Assembly (NCBI RefSeq): GCF_000186465.1
Contig: NZ_GL636091.1
Coordinates: 1,064,981 to 1,128,980, forward strand
DNA length: 64,000 nucleotides
Origin: Streptococcus australis ATCC 700641
Lineage (GTDB): Bacteria; Bacillota; Bacilli; Lactobacillales; Streptococcaceae
Direction of reading: 5' to 3'
Shown here: one piece after another, positions 27,571-38,061 of the stretch
Numbering within the stretch: position 1 is the stretch's first letter
How the letters are laid out: the number at the start of each line of letters is the position of its first letter
Program-made: the position numbers and the translations under genes
The notes under the pieces: generated by a model
What the model was told of the DNA's origin: nothing
Database searches by the model: none
Seen by the model: the letters and a program-made list of their open reading frames with translations, nothing else

Positions 27571-27752
27571 TTTTTTTAATATCTTAAGAACATGACTAGT
27601 GAAGCTAGCTTTCATTTCTTTCGAAGGTTCTTATCTTACAAAAATGTAAGGTAAGAAAGGTAAAATGAAAGATTAGACTATGGAAGCTTCAGCGATGATA
27701 CATTAAAATTTAAACAGAAGAAAAAGGCTTGTCGAACAAACCTTTTCTGATA

Positions 27753-29102
27753 TTAGCGCATGGTAACGAATTCTTCGGATCCAGTTGGATGAATAGCGAC
27801 GGTTGCATCGAAATCAGCTTTTGTGGCTCCCATCTTGATAGCAACGGCAAATCCTTGGATCATTTCATCCACCCCGTATCCAAGACCATGGAGACCGACA
27901 ACGGTTTCTTCCGGTCCTGCAGTGATGAGTTTAAATTTAGCCAACTGACGATGCTGGGTCACAGCTGAATACATAGAGGCAAAACTAGAGGTATAGACCT
28001 TGATGGCGTCTTTCCCATATTGTTTTTCGGCTTCTTCTTGAGTGAGACCGACTGTACCAATAGCGGGATGGGAAAAGACAACGGTCGGAATGGTTGCGTA
28101 GTCCATTTTAGCATCGGTTTTTCCATTAAAGAGCCGTTCGGATAGGGTACGCCCCGCCTTGATAGCGACAGGAGTTAATTCTTTTTCTCCTGTGACGTCT
28201 CCAAGAGCATAGATGCCAGGAACACTAGTGTTTTGATAGGCATCGACTGCAATGAAGCCTCGTTCATTCAATTGGACGCCAGCCAGTTCCAAACCTAAAT
28301 CCTGGATATTTGGTTTTCGTCCAGTTGCCCAGATGACATGTTCAGCAACAAAGGAAGTTTGGTCTTCGAAATAGATACGGATTTGACCACTTTCTTCACG
28401 AGTTAGTTGGACGGGTACCTTATAAGGATGGAAAGGTAGTTCCTGCTTTACCATCTCCTCCATTAAACCATCGACAATATAAGAATCAAACTTTCTTAAG
28501 GGACGATCATGGCGAACGAAGAGATCCGTCTTAACACCAAGGGCATGGAGGACACCAGCCAGTTCTACCGCAATGTAACCAGCACCGATAATAGCCACTG
28601 ATTTTGGTAGTTCTTCCCAAGCAAAGACATCTTCAGAGGTTTCTCCTAATTTTGCCCCCGGAAGGTCAGGAATATAGGGATGAGCCCCTGTAGCAATCAC
28701 AATATGTTTAGCTTTGATGGTTTCCCCGTTGACTTCAACCGTATGGGCATCGACAAAGCGAGCGCGACCTTGGATATACTCCACACCGTTTCGTTTAAAA
28801 CTGCCATCATAAGAAGAACGAGCCCGATCAATATAGGCTTCGCGATTTTTTCTTAAGGTCGCAAAATCAAAATTGGTCTGTTCAGAAATAAACCCATAAT
28901 CTGGACCGTAATCACGAATGGCTTCAGCAATTTGGGCGCCATACCACATAATTTTTTTAGGGACACATCCTTTGTTGACACAGGTCCCACCTAGCTGCTT
29001 TTCTTCAATAACAGCAGCGCGGGCTCCATGTTCTCCAGCTCGGTTCATGGTAGCAATCCCTCCGCTACCTCCACCAATGGAGATAATATCAAATTCTTTC
29101 AT
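27753..29102 (-). CDS. gor: glutathione-disulfide reductase
   Basis: NADPH-dependent flavoprotein that regenerates reduced glutathione, important for peroxide tolerance in streptococci that import glutathione. FAD motif GGGSGG (10-15), redox disulfide C41/C46 in [17 protein letters not shown] motif [11 protein letters not shown] near 172, and the C-terminal catalytic HPTGSEE. 449 aa, full length. It diverges from the MacAB-like operon, as in related streptococci. Confidence 0.95.
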   Translation of the reverse strand: MKEFDIISIGGGSGGIATMNRAGEHGARAAVIEEKQLGGTCVNKGCVPKKIMWYGAQIAEAIRDYGPDYGFISEQTNFDFATLRKNREAYIDRARSSYDGSFKRNGVEYIQGRARFVDAHTVEVNGETIKAKHIVIATGAHPYIPDLPGAKLGETSEDVFAWEELPKSVAIIGAGYIAVELAGVLHALGVKTDLFVRHDRPLRKFDSYIVDGLMEEMVKQELPFHPYKVPVQLTREESGQIRIYFEDQTSFVAEHVIWATGRKPNIQDLGLELAGVQLNERGFIAVDAYQNTSVPGIYALGDVTGEKELTPVAIKAGRTLSERLFNGKTDAKMDYATIPTVVFSHPAIGTVGLTQEEAEKQYGKDAIKVYTSSFASMYSAVTQHRQLAKFKLITAGPEETVVGLHGLGYGVDEMIQGFAVAIKMGATKADFDATVAIHPTGSEEFVTMR

Positions 29103-29302
29103 GGTTAGTACTCCTTTGTTGATTTACACTTCCATTGTAACAACAAAGGTTACAAAAATCAAGAAATTGCCATCGTTGAATAGGAGGAGAAAACAAGATA
29201 GCAAAAAAAACGTGCAAAACAGATGATTCTGAATTGAAAAATGAGGAAATATGATATACTAAACTTATAATTTGAAACGCTTTCGAATATTGGAGGAAAG
29301 AA

Positions 29303-30460
29303 ATGAAGAAATTTAAAAAATGGCAAATTATTACAGCGACAGGTGCTGCAATAGCAGTTGTAGGAGTGGGGAGTTGGCTTGCCTTTGGAAAATCAGGCAG
29401 TGGCCCTGAAGAAATGGTCGATATGACACCTATGGTACAAACCGTGAAAGAAGGTTCGATTGCTTCCTCTGTCTTATTGACGGGTAAGGTCACAGCCAAT
29501 CAAGAACAATATATTTACTTTGACGGAACAAAAGGAGATTTGCAATCCATCCTAGTGAATGTCGGGGATCAAGTAACCGCTGGCCAAGCTATTGTTCAAT
29601 ATAGTAGTACAGAAGCGCAATCTGCCTATGACGCGGCAGTACGTGCGGTCAATAAGGCAGATCGTCAATTGAACGATCTCATGACCAATGGAGTGACCAT
29701 TGATACAACAGGGGATGAGGAAGCTGATAGCAAATCAGCCTCTCAAGCCCAACGCTCTTTGGACACACAAGTGGGTGATTTACGCGATGCCCGTGCGGAT
29801 GCTGTAGCCAATATGGAAAAGGCTAAAGCTTTGTTGGATGCTACAACCGTAAAAAGTAGTACAGATGGAACGGTTGTAGAAGTCAATAAAGATGTCTCCA
29901 AATCAACAACCGGAACCAACCAAACCCTTGTTCATATCGTCAGCAACGGTAACCTTCAAGTAAAAGGTGAGTTGTCTGAGTACAATCTAGCCAACATTTC
30001 AGTTGGTCAGGAAGTGACCTTAACCTCTAAGGTCTATCCTGGGAAAAAATGGACTGGAAAGATTAGCTACGTTGCCAATTATCCGACAGATGCTGGTCAG
30101 GCTGGTGCAAATGCCGCAGGTTCTGGACAAGGAACAGGGGGAGCTAAATATCCATTTACGGTAGATATTACCAGTGAAATCGGTGATTTGAAACAAGGTT
30201 TCTCTGTCAATATTGAAGTAAAAAGTTCAACCATCCATCCTTTGGTTCCTGTGACAAGTGTTTTATCAGATGGCGATCAAAGCTATGTTTGGACGATTGA
30301 AGCTGGCAAGGCTAAAAAAGTCATGGTTACCTTAGGAAATGCAGATGCAGAAAATCAAGAAGTCTTATCTGGTTTGAACAAGGATGCTCAAGTCATCACC
30401 AACCCTTCTGGCGATTTGGAAGATGGGAAAGAGGTCGGAAAATATGACAAAATTGATTGA
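29303..30460 (+). CDS. MacA-like membrane fusion (adaptor) protein
   Basis: A 385-aa HlyD/MacA-type adaptor with an N-terminal membrane anchor (about 8-27), a biotinyl-lipoyl half (YIYFDGTKGDLQSILVNVGDQV), a short helical hairpin (about 105-180), the second lipoyl half, a beta-barrel and a C-terminal proximal domain. With the next two genes it forms a MacAB-type ABC export system; the pneumococcal equivalent has been linked to antimicrobial peptide resistance. Gram-positives lack an outer membrane channel, so the adaptor probably acts within the wall space. GGAGG lies before ATG 29303. Confidence 0.92.
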   Translation: MKKFKKWQIITATGAAIAVVGVGSWLAFGKSGSGPEEMVDMTPMVQTVKEGSIASSVLLTGKVTANQEQYIYFDGTKGDLQSILVNVGDQVTAGQAIVQYSSTEAQSAYDAAVRAVNKADRQLNDLMTNGVTIDTTGDEEADSKSASQAQRSLDTQVGDLRDARADAVANMEKAKALLDATTVKSSTDGTVVEVNKDVSKSTTGTNQTLVHIVSNGNLQVKGELSEYNLANISVGQEVTLTSKVYPGKKWTGKISYVANYPTDAGQAGANAAGSGQGTGGAKYPFTVDITSEIGDLKQGFSVNIEVKSSTIHPLVPVTSVLSDGDQSYVWTIEAGKAKKVMVTLGNADAENQEVLSGLNKDAQVITNPSGDLEDGKEVGKYDKID

Positions 30461-31139
30461 GCTGAAAAACATCAATAAAAGTTATCAAAATGGTGATCAA
30501 ACCTTACAGGTATTAAAGGATATCCATTTAGATGTGGAAGAAGGGGAATTTCTAGCTATTATGGGACCTTCCGGGTCTGGGAAATCTACCCTAATGAACA
30601 TCATTGGACTTCTAGATCGTCCGACCAGTGGTGAGTACAGGCTAGAGGGGGAAGAAGTAGGAAATCTTAGTGAGAAGAAGTTAGCCCAGGTTCGCAATGA
30701 GCAAATAGGCTTTGTCTTCCAACAATTCTTTCTCCTATCAAAACTCAATGCCTTTCAAAACGTCGAGCTTCCCTTGATTTATGCAGGAGTGAATCCTTCT
30801 AAACGAAAGGAATTAGCTGAACAATTTTTAAAGAAAGTTGAACTAGATACGCGGATGCACCATCTTCCTTCGGAATTGTCTGGAGGGCAAAAACAACGGG
30901 TGGCCATTGCGCGTGCTTTGGTCAATCATCCTTCTATTATCTTAGCGGATGAACCAACTGGAGCTCTCGACTCCAAAACTGGCGATCAAATTATGGAGCT
31001 CTTGACAGCACTCAATCAAGAAGGGAAAACCATCATCATGGTAACCCACGAAACGGAGATTGCCGCTTATGCCAAACGGCAGATTGTCATTCGTGATGGG
31101 GTTATATCCTCGGATAGCCGCAATGAAAGGAGGGCCTGA
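30444..31139 (+). CDS. MacB-type ABC transporter ATPase
   Basis: A 231-aa ATP-binding protein of the LolD/MacB type. Walker A GPSGSGKST near 40, Q-loop FVFQQFFLL, signature LSGGQKQRVAIARAL near 140, Walker B IILADEPTGALD. The frame is open from 30384, but ATG 30444 (MTKLIELKNINKSY) matches the family start; it overlaps the adaptor gene by 17 nt. Its stop overlaps the permease start. Confidence 0.95.
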   Translation: MTKLIELKNINKSYQNGDQTLQVLKDIHLDVEEGEFLAIMGPSGSGKSTLMNIIGLLDRPTSGEYRLEGEEVGNLSEKKLAQVRNEQIGFVFQQFFLLSKLNAFQNVELPLIYAGVNPSKRKELAEQFLKKVELDTRMHHLPSELSGGQKQRVAIARALVNHPSIILADEPTGALDSKTGDQIMELLTALNQEGKTIIMVTHETEIAAYAKRQIVIRDGVISSDSRNERRA

Positions 31140-32491
31140 TGCAGAACTGGAAATTCGCCATTAGTTCCATTTTGGGACATAAAATGAGATCGTTCTTAAC
31201 CATGGTGGGGATTATCATCGGGGTTGCCTCGGTCGTTGTCATCATGGCTCTCGGAGATGGGATGAAAGCTGGAGTAACTAAGACCTTTACCAAGGATCAG
31301 CAATATGTTCAGATTTCGTACTCCGCCCGAAAGAGTGACTACATGACTGGTTTTAATCTTGGCCCAGAACCTGTCTCAGAAGAAGGTGGCGCTGAAGGTG
31401 GTGGGGAAGGCGGTGTTGCAAGTGAAGAAGACCAAGGAATGTCACCGCCAGCTGGCTATGGAGAGGAAAGTAGCGAAGATGTTGACAACCCAATCCTTGA
31501 AACACCACCCGTCGTTCAAGAAGAATGGGTCAAGGAACTGACCAAGATTCCTGGCATTGATGGCTACTATGTTGGTAATACAGCCAATGCCACTATCTCC
31601 TTTCAGAAGAAAAAATCTGAAGGGGTGAATATCATGGGGGTCAATGATACCTATTTCTCTGTCAGAAAATTTGAATTGGTTTCAGGAAGAAAACTAAATG
31701 CTTCAGACTATCAGAGTTTCTCACGGGTCATCATGTTGGATGAAGGTTTAGCTTCGACCTTGTTTGGGACAGAAAGTGCCCTCAACCAAGTGGTTGCTGT
31801 CGGAGACAATAACTATCGGGTGGTAGGGATCTTCAAGGATCCAAATGCTGGATCTGCTTTGTATGGAGTTTCTTCTGGAGGGAGTGCCTTGATGGCTAAT
31901 ACCCAAGTCGCTTCAGAATTTGGAACAGAAGAAATTTCTACTATTGTCGTGCATATCCCGGATGTCAAACAGATTAAACCAACTGGAATCGAAGCAGCGA
32001 AAAAATTAACCGAGTTATCGGGAGTTCGCCAAGGAGAATTCCAAATCTTTAACATGGATAGTATCTTGGAGCAGACCAATCAAATGCTCGGAATTATGAC
32101 AACAGTCATCGGTGCGATTGCAGGAATCTCCCTTCTCGTTGGTGGGATTGGGGTCATGAATATCATGTTGGTTTCTGTGACTGAGCGGACACGTGAAATC
32201 GGTCTGAGAAAAGCCCTCGGAGCTACTCGTGGAAAAATCTTGATTCAATTCCTCATTGAATCCATGGTATTGACCATGATGGGAGGAATTCTCGGGCTGG
32301 GATTGGCCTATGGTGTCAATGCCCTCATCACCACAGCAGCTGCAGGTGCTCTAGAAGGACCTCCAGTCGTCTCTATGTCGGTGGCTATTGGAAGTATCAT
32401 CTTTTCAGCTTGTGTTGGAATTGTCTTTGGTATCTTACCAGCAAGCAAGGCATCAAAACTCGATCCGATTGAAGCTCTTCGCTATGAATAA
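31139..32491 (+). CDS. MacB-type ABC transporter permease
   Basis: A 450-aa FtsX/MacB-type permease: one N-terminal span (about 17-40), a large extracytoplasmic domain (about 45-310), and three C-terminal spans (about 320-440) with the conserved ERTREIGLRKALGATRGKI segment. Within the outer domain, residues 80-105 form a Gly/Glu-rich, low-complexity stretch that is unlike the rest. The start overlaps the ATPase stop by one base; AGGAGG precedes it. Confidence 0.94.
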   Translation: MQNWKFAISSILGHKMRSFLTMVGIIIGVASVVVIMALGDGMKAGVTKTFTKDQQYVQISYSARKSDYMTGFNLGPEPVSEEGGAEGGGEGGVASEEDQGMSPPAGYGEESSEDVDNPILETPPVVQEEWVKELTKIPGIDGYYVGNTANATISFQKKKSEGVNIMGVNDTYFSVRKFELVSGRKLNASDYQSFSRVIMLDEGLASTLFGTESALNQVVAVGDNNYRVVGIFKDPNAGSALYGVSSGGSALMANTQVASEFGTEEISTIVVHIPDVKQIKPTGIEAAKKLTELSGVRQGEFQIFNMDSILEQTNQMLGIMTTVIGAIAGISLLVGGIGVMNIMLVSVTERTREIGLRKALGATRGKILIQFLIESMVLTMMGGILGLGLAYGVNALITTAAAGALEGPPVVSMSVAIGSIIFSACVGIVFGILPASKASKLDPIEALRYE

Positions 32492-32547
32492 GGATGAATG
32501 ACCTACATAGTTGATTCGGATGAAGTAAAATTTGATCATGAATGAAT

Positions 32548-32597
32548 GGAATGTGATGGAAAAGGGAGAAGGAACCCTTTCTTTCCATTCCTTTTTT
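32548..32597 (+). terminator. MacAB-like operon terminator
   Basis: Two-part stem: GGAATG / CATTCC outside and AAAGGG / CCCTTT inside, followed by six T. Confidence 0.8.
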
Positions 32598-32659
32598 CAT
32601 TTTTCCTGCTCAAGAATAGTGTATTTCCCCGTCAAATATGATAAAATAGGGGAGAATAA

Positions 32660-34165
<1,506 letters not shown>

Positions 34166-34173
34166 GCTATAAG

Positions 34174-34200
34174 AAAACACTGATCTTGCAATCAGTATAT
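34174..34200 (+). terminator. lysS terminator, degenerate left mirror copy
   Basis: ACACTGAT-CTTGCA-ATCAGTAT, imperfect and without a long T-run. It mirrors the strong hairpin at 34450-34480 (loop CACAAG). Confidence 0.5.
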
Positions 34201-34449
34201 CAGATTGAAGAAAAAGACTTCTAAAAAACTTTCCTTAGGTGAGTACGGACGTCAGCGAACTTCTTCGAAGTTCCATGACTAATTATTGAGCCTAATGTCT
34301 CAATAATTCCGAGTGCCTGAAACAATTGTGTTTCAGGCACTTTTCTCACGGCGGAAAGTTTTGTATCCACTAAACTAATTAAAGAAAATAGGATCATTTT
34401 TTGAAGTTTCAACTAGCTATTATAGGTAATAAACAGTTTGCCTGCATTC

Positions 34450-34480
34450 TAAAACACTGATCACAAGATCAGTGTTTTTT
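34450..34480. terminator. bidirectional terminator, right mirror copy
   Basis: AAAACACTGATC-ACAA-GATCAGTGTTTTTT; it includes the stop codon of the minus-strand phosphatase gene. Confidence 0.85.
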
Positions 34481-35102
34481 AGTCTTCCAAATAAGAGGTA
34501 TCATTCCAAGTCTCTAAGTGATAGTGCTCAAAATCATCTGTTGTCAAAATGGTCACACTGGCATTGTCTAAGCCCCCATTTTTACGGAGTTCCTCTGGTT
34601 TATAGCCAAGTAGAGTCCGAATAGAAGCTGTTAAATTAGCCCCATGTCCAACGATAAGAACGGTATCGAGTTCTTTTCCTTTCAAGCTTTTTACAAAATC
34701 ACAGGTCCGCTTGGTCGTATCAGAAAGAGATTCCGCATCGAATAGATTGTGATGGAATTGTGATAGATCATGGCGGAAAGCTTCCATTTCCTCTGGGTAG
34801 AGAGCTTTCAGCTCCATAATTTTTCTACCTTCTAGCCTACCAAGTCGCCATTCCCGGAGAGCAGGAACCTCTTGAAGGGTGATGGGATGCTGGTTTTGTT
34901 TGAGGAGGATTTGAGCAGTATGGACGGCTCTTGGCAAGTCGCTTGAATAAGCAGCGTCAAAGTATGTTTGAGATAGATGCTGGCCCAAGGCTTCCAACTG
35001 CTGGATGGAAGATTCTAACAGCGGGGAGTCGCCATTTGCCCCTTGGATACGGCCCTCCTCATTCCACTCAGTACGTCCGTGACGGACAAAATATAGTTTC
35101 AT
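34479..35102 (-). CDS. histidine phosphatase family protein
   Basis: A 207-aa phosphoglycerate-mutase-like phosphatase. The catalytic RHGRTEWNEEGRIQG motif has nucleophile His8; the second active-site His is in VLIVGHGANL near 155. It has the length of broad-specificity phosphatases (GpmB/PhoE-like) rather than glycolytic mutases; substrate unknown. It follows the YbaK gene by 14 nt and is probably co-transcribed with it. Confidence 0.88.
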   Translation of the reverse strand: MKLYFVRHGRTEWNEEGRIQGANGDSPLLESSIQQLEALGQHLSQTYFDAAYSSDLPRAVHTAQILLKQNQHPITLQEVPALREWRLGRLEGRKIMELKALYPEEMEAFRHDLSQFHHNLFDAESLSDTTKRTCDFVKSLKGKELDTVLIVGHGANLTASIRTLLGYKPEELRKNGGLDNASVTILTTDDFEHYHLETWNDTSYLED

Positions 35103-35116
35103 ATGTGTTTGATCCT

Positions 35117-35589
35117 TTACTCGACTAAGTCTTCGAAGCTAGCCTTGACAAAATCAGCTAAATCTTGCGCCTTGATTTGAATACTGTGACCAACTTCACC
35201 TGCAGAGACAATCATCTGATCTAGGTCCAGGGCGGATTGATCAATAAAAATAGGGTAGTTGTGTTTTTGTCGAATCCCAACAGGATTATTAGCCCCGTGG
35301 ACATAGCCCGTCGTCTTTTCTAAATCTTTTTGCGGAATCATACTAACTTTTTTATTGCCAGATAGTTTGGCCAATTTTTTCTCTGACAAATGGGCAGAGA
35401 TGGGAACAATTCCGATGACAGGACCAGTTTTATCACCTGTTAGGGCTAGTGTCTTATAGATTTGCTCAGTCGTAATCCCTTCTGGAATGATTCCCTCAAG
35501 GGCATTGATTTGTAATCCTGTATGGTCGATTTTAGCTTTTTGCAAAATTTGTTCAACCAATGTTTTTTTACTTTTTGCTTTTTTGCCAT
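35117..35589 (-). CDS. ybaK: Cys-tRNA(Pro) deacylase YbaK, 5' end out of frame
   Basis: YbaK/EbsC-family editing enzyme that hydrolyses Cys-tRNA(Pro) made in error by ProRS. The body is intact (VHGANNPVGIRQKHNYPIFID, SAGEVGHSIQIKAQDLADFV). The natural start should be ATG 35589 (MAKKQK, then a lysine-rich stretch, then TLVEQILQKAK as in related proteins), but a run of seven A (35563-35569) shifts the frame; eight would join them. The in-frame version can only begin at TTG 35560, which has no ribosome binding site. Either slippage or a sequencing error restores it, or it is weakly made. Confidence 0.8.
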
Positions 35590-35652
35590 CTTATCATTCT
35601 CTTTCTCTTAATTTCCTAACATTATATCATACTCTTTGAGTTTCCGTTCAAG

Positions 35653-35675
35653 AGAAAAAGAGGCAGTTGCCTCTT
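35653..35675 (-). terminator. GH25 gene terminator
   Basis: Minus strand AAAAGAGGCA-ACTGCCTCTTTTT, directly at the stop codon. Confidence 0.8.
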
Positions 35676-36539
35676 TTAATTCTTTTCTACAGTAAATAGT
35701 TTTCGGTAGATTTTTTCTTGATCTTGTGTGGGTGCAATCTGGTTCAAGTCCAAGTAGTGGGTGAAGCCATTCAATTGTCCCTGAGAGGTGTACTGATGAA
35801 GGTCATACTCATCATCAGTAGATGGAGCTGCATTGTAGTAGCCATCATCATAACCATAAGTTGGAATCCAGAGGGCGGTAAATTTATCAGTGGAGATACT
35901 ATGTTCTTCCATGAAATAGGTCCCGATATAGATTCCGATATTTTTGGCTCCCAATGATTCTAGCTTGGCACGGAAGGCCTCCACTCCAGCGTTCATATCA
36001 CCCATCGTTTTTTCTTCTACATCCAGCCAATAATAGGTTGGTTTGTATTTTTTGGATGCCTGATAGAACTCTTCTGCTTCTTTTTCCATTTCTTTTTTGT
36101 CCTTGGCAGCTACGTAAGCATATACCGCAACTGGAATATCTCGTTTTTGAAACTCTTTAATATGAGTTTCGTATGATTTGTCTATTCCATTTAAATAAGT
36201 CGCAGCATTTTCTTTTTTAGCTTGAGCACCACTATGAACTCGAACAATGACTCCAGAAACATTCTGTGCTAAGAGATCATAATCAATCTCGCTTGGCAAT
36301 TGCCAACCAGAGATATCGATAATTGGTCGATTCAAAAATTCTTGATCTAATTCTTCAACTGAGTCAGAAGAAGAGGAAGACGGGATTTTTGTTTGATTGG
36401 TTTTCTTTGCCTCTTGTAGGGTCTTGTTTCTAGCAAGTTGATTCCTTTGGATATCTGCTACTGTCTTAGAAATTAGCAGAAAGGAAAAGATACTTGCGAA
36501 AAAGACAAAGAGGACAATTGGTTTAATCCTTTTTCTCAT
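35676..36539 (-). CDS. GH25 family cell-wall lysozyme-like protein
   Basis: A 287-aa protein with an N-terminal signal anchor (about 8-28), a Ser/Lys-rich linker (about 38-62) and a glycoside hydrolase family 25 domain (about 70-287). Fold markers are PIIDISGWQ, GVIVRVHSG and the catalytic acidic pair in YWLDVEEKT near 173-178. GH25 enzymes cleave the N-acetylmuramyl bond of peptidoglycan. There is no separate wall-binding domain, so it probably stays membrane-attached. It diverges from ftsW, fitting a role in wall remodelling. Confidence 0.88.
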   Translation of the reverse strand: MRKRIKPIVLFVFFASIFSFLLISKTVADIQRNQLARNKTLQEAKKTNQTKIPSSSSSDSVEELDQEFLNRPIIDISGWQLPSEIDYDLLAQNVSGVIVRVHSGAQAKKENAATYLNGIDKSYETHIKEFQKRDIPVAVYAYVAAKDKKEMEKEAEEFYQASKKYKPTYYWLDVEEKTMGDMNAGVEAFRAKLESLGAKNIGIYIGTYFMEEHSISTDKFTALWIPTYGYDDGYYNAAPSTDDEYDLHQYTSQGQLNGFTHYLDLNQIAPTQDQEKIYRKLFTVEKN

Positions 36540-36754
36540 ACAGAATCATTTTACCGCAAAAGATGGAAAAAGGCAAAACAAAGGGTTCGAAAACAAGAAA
36601 AACAAGATGATATTATAGTGAATAGGAGGTTCGAGTTTTCTTACCTTCTTTCAATAGTACAAGTGGAAAAGTGAGTTGAACTGGTCTGTTTTATCATCTT
36701 TTGAAAGTGAAAACCGAATCTTATTTGGTCTTTCCTTTTTTTACTATTGAAAGG

Positions 36755-36763
36755 TGATATAAT
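36755..36763 (+). promoter_or_regulatory. ftsW extended -10 promoter
   Basis: TGATATAAT, 31 nt before the ftsW ATG, with TTGAAA-like sequence close upstream. Confidence 0.55.
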
Positions 36764-36794
36764 GAAAACTGAAAATTAGAAGTATGGGTGTTAC

Positions 36795-38033
36795 ATGAAA
36801 TTAGATAAACGTCATTTTTTAAACTATTCAATCCTGATCCCTTACCTCCTTTTGTCAATATTGGGATTGATTATTGTCTACTCGACAACGAGTGCCTTAG
36901 CCATCCAAAAAGGGGTTAGTCCTTTCGGGATGATTAGAAGCCAGGGGATCTTTTTTGTCCTAAGTTTGATCACTATTCTGATTACCTATAAGGTGAAATT
37001 AAATGTCCTGAAGAAAAAGGGCTTTATTGGAATTTTCATTATAGCTGAGACGATCCTTCTCTTGTTATCGCGTTTCATTACAGATACGGTAAATGGTGCG
37101 CATGGATGGTTAAGTTTTGGAGGTTTCTCGATTCAGCCAGCTGAGTATTTGAAAATTATCATCGTCTGGTACTTGGCTTTGGTATTCTCAAAAAAGCAAG
37201 AAGAAATTCAGCGATATGATTACCAAGCATTAACCCACAATCAATGGCTTCCTCGAGATTTGTCGGATTGGCGTTGGATGGTGCTCTTCCTGGTTGCTAT
37301 TGTAGTCATCATGCCAGACTTAGGAAATGCGACTATTCTCGCACTAACAACTTTAATCATGATTAGTGCAAGTGGGATAGCTTACCGCTGGTTCTCAAGC
37401 CTATTAGCTATCTTAGTGGGGGGGTCAACCGTTCTTCTTTATTCCATTCAGCTAATTGGGGTAGAGCGTTTCTCTAAAATCCCTGTCTTTGGATATGTAG
37501 CGAAACGTTTCAGTGCTTTTTACAACCCCTTTAATGATTTATCAGATTCGGGACACCAACTAGCCAATTCTTATTACGCCATGAGTAATGGGGGCTGGTT
37601 TGGCTTGGGACTTGGAAATTCGATTGAAAAGCAAGGGTACTTGCCAGAAGCTCATACAGACTTTGTCTTTTCAATCGTTATTGAAGAACTTGGTTTTGTG
37701 GGAGCTAGTCTCATCTTAGCCTTATTGTTCTTCTTAATTTTGCGGATTATTCTTGTCGGGATTCGGGCAAGAGATCCATTTAATTCGATGATGGCGATTG
37801 GTATAGGAGGAATGCTCCTAACCCAAACCTTCATCAACATTGGTGGGATTTCTGGGCTGATTCCTTCGACAGGGGTGACCTTCCCCTTCCTTTCACAAGG
37901 AGGAAATAGTTTGTGGGTCTTATCCATTGCGATTGCCCTTGTCTTAAATATTGATGCGAGTGAAAAGCGCGCCCTAGCTACTCAAGAGGCCCCTTCTTAC
38001 GAGAAGCCTCAGAAAATTCAGAGCTATTACTAA
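36795..38033 (+). CDS. ftsW: FtsW septal peptidoglycan polymerase
   Basis: SEDS-family glycosyltransferase that polymerises septal peptidoglycan with its class B PBP partner. About ten membrane spans; conserved GAHGWLSFGGFSIQPAEYLK near 105, PDLGNATIL near 172, and the C-terminal GVTFPFLSQGGNSLWVLS near 362. 412 aa. I separate it from RodA (60250-61494) because ftsW-ppc linkage is the streptococcal pattern. Followed 28 nt later by ppc. Confidence 0.93.
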   Translation: MKLDKRHFLNYSILIPYLLLSILGLIIVYSTTSALAIQKGVSPFGMIRSQGIFFVLSLITILITYKVKLNVLKKKGFIGIFIIAETILLLLSRFITDTVNGAHGWLSFGGFSIQPAEYLKIIIVWYLALVFSKKQEEIQRYDYQALTHNQWLPRDLSDWRWMVLFLVAIVVIMPDLGNATILALTTLIMISASGIAYRWFSSLLAILVGGSTVLLYSIQLIGVERFSKIPVFGYVAKRFSAFYNPFNDLSDSGHQLANSYYAMSNGGWFGLGLGNSIEKQGYLPEAHTDFVFSIVIEELGFVGASLILALLFFLILRIILVGIRARDPFNSMMAIGIGGMLLTQTFINIGGISGLIPSTGVTFPFLSQGGNSLWVLSIAIALVLNIDASEKRALATQEAPSYEKPQKIQSYY

Positions 38034-38061
38034 ATCGGAGTGAGTAAAGAAAGGAGTTATC

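Larger units (their letters stand above)
34174..34480 (+). repeat. hairpin-chain repeat element, short copy (B)
   Basis: It fills the gap between convergent lysS and the histidine phosphatase gene; no gene is seen. The core (34225-34362) has ends AAAACTTTCC / GGAAAGTTTT. Inner hairpins: GTCAGCGAACTTC region (34251-34279), AATTATTGAG / CTCAATAATT (34281-34308), and a 12-bp perfect stem at 34313-34340. It shares GTGAGTACGGACGTCA and TTTTCTCACGGCGGAAAG with copy A (12744-13220), plus the flanks CAGATTGAAG and the stretch up to GTTTGCCTGCATTC. Confidence 0.8.

Noticed and set aside
29268..29290. cre-like (CcpA) site TTTGAAACGCTTTCGAA before the MacA-like gene
   Set aside because: It lacks one position of the TGWAANCGNTNNCA consensus, so spacing is wrong; kept only as a possible operator for another regulator.
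35560..35589. ybaK as a normal gene from ATG 35589
   Set aside because: The seven-A run puts the ATG in a different frame from the conserved body.
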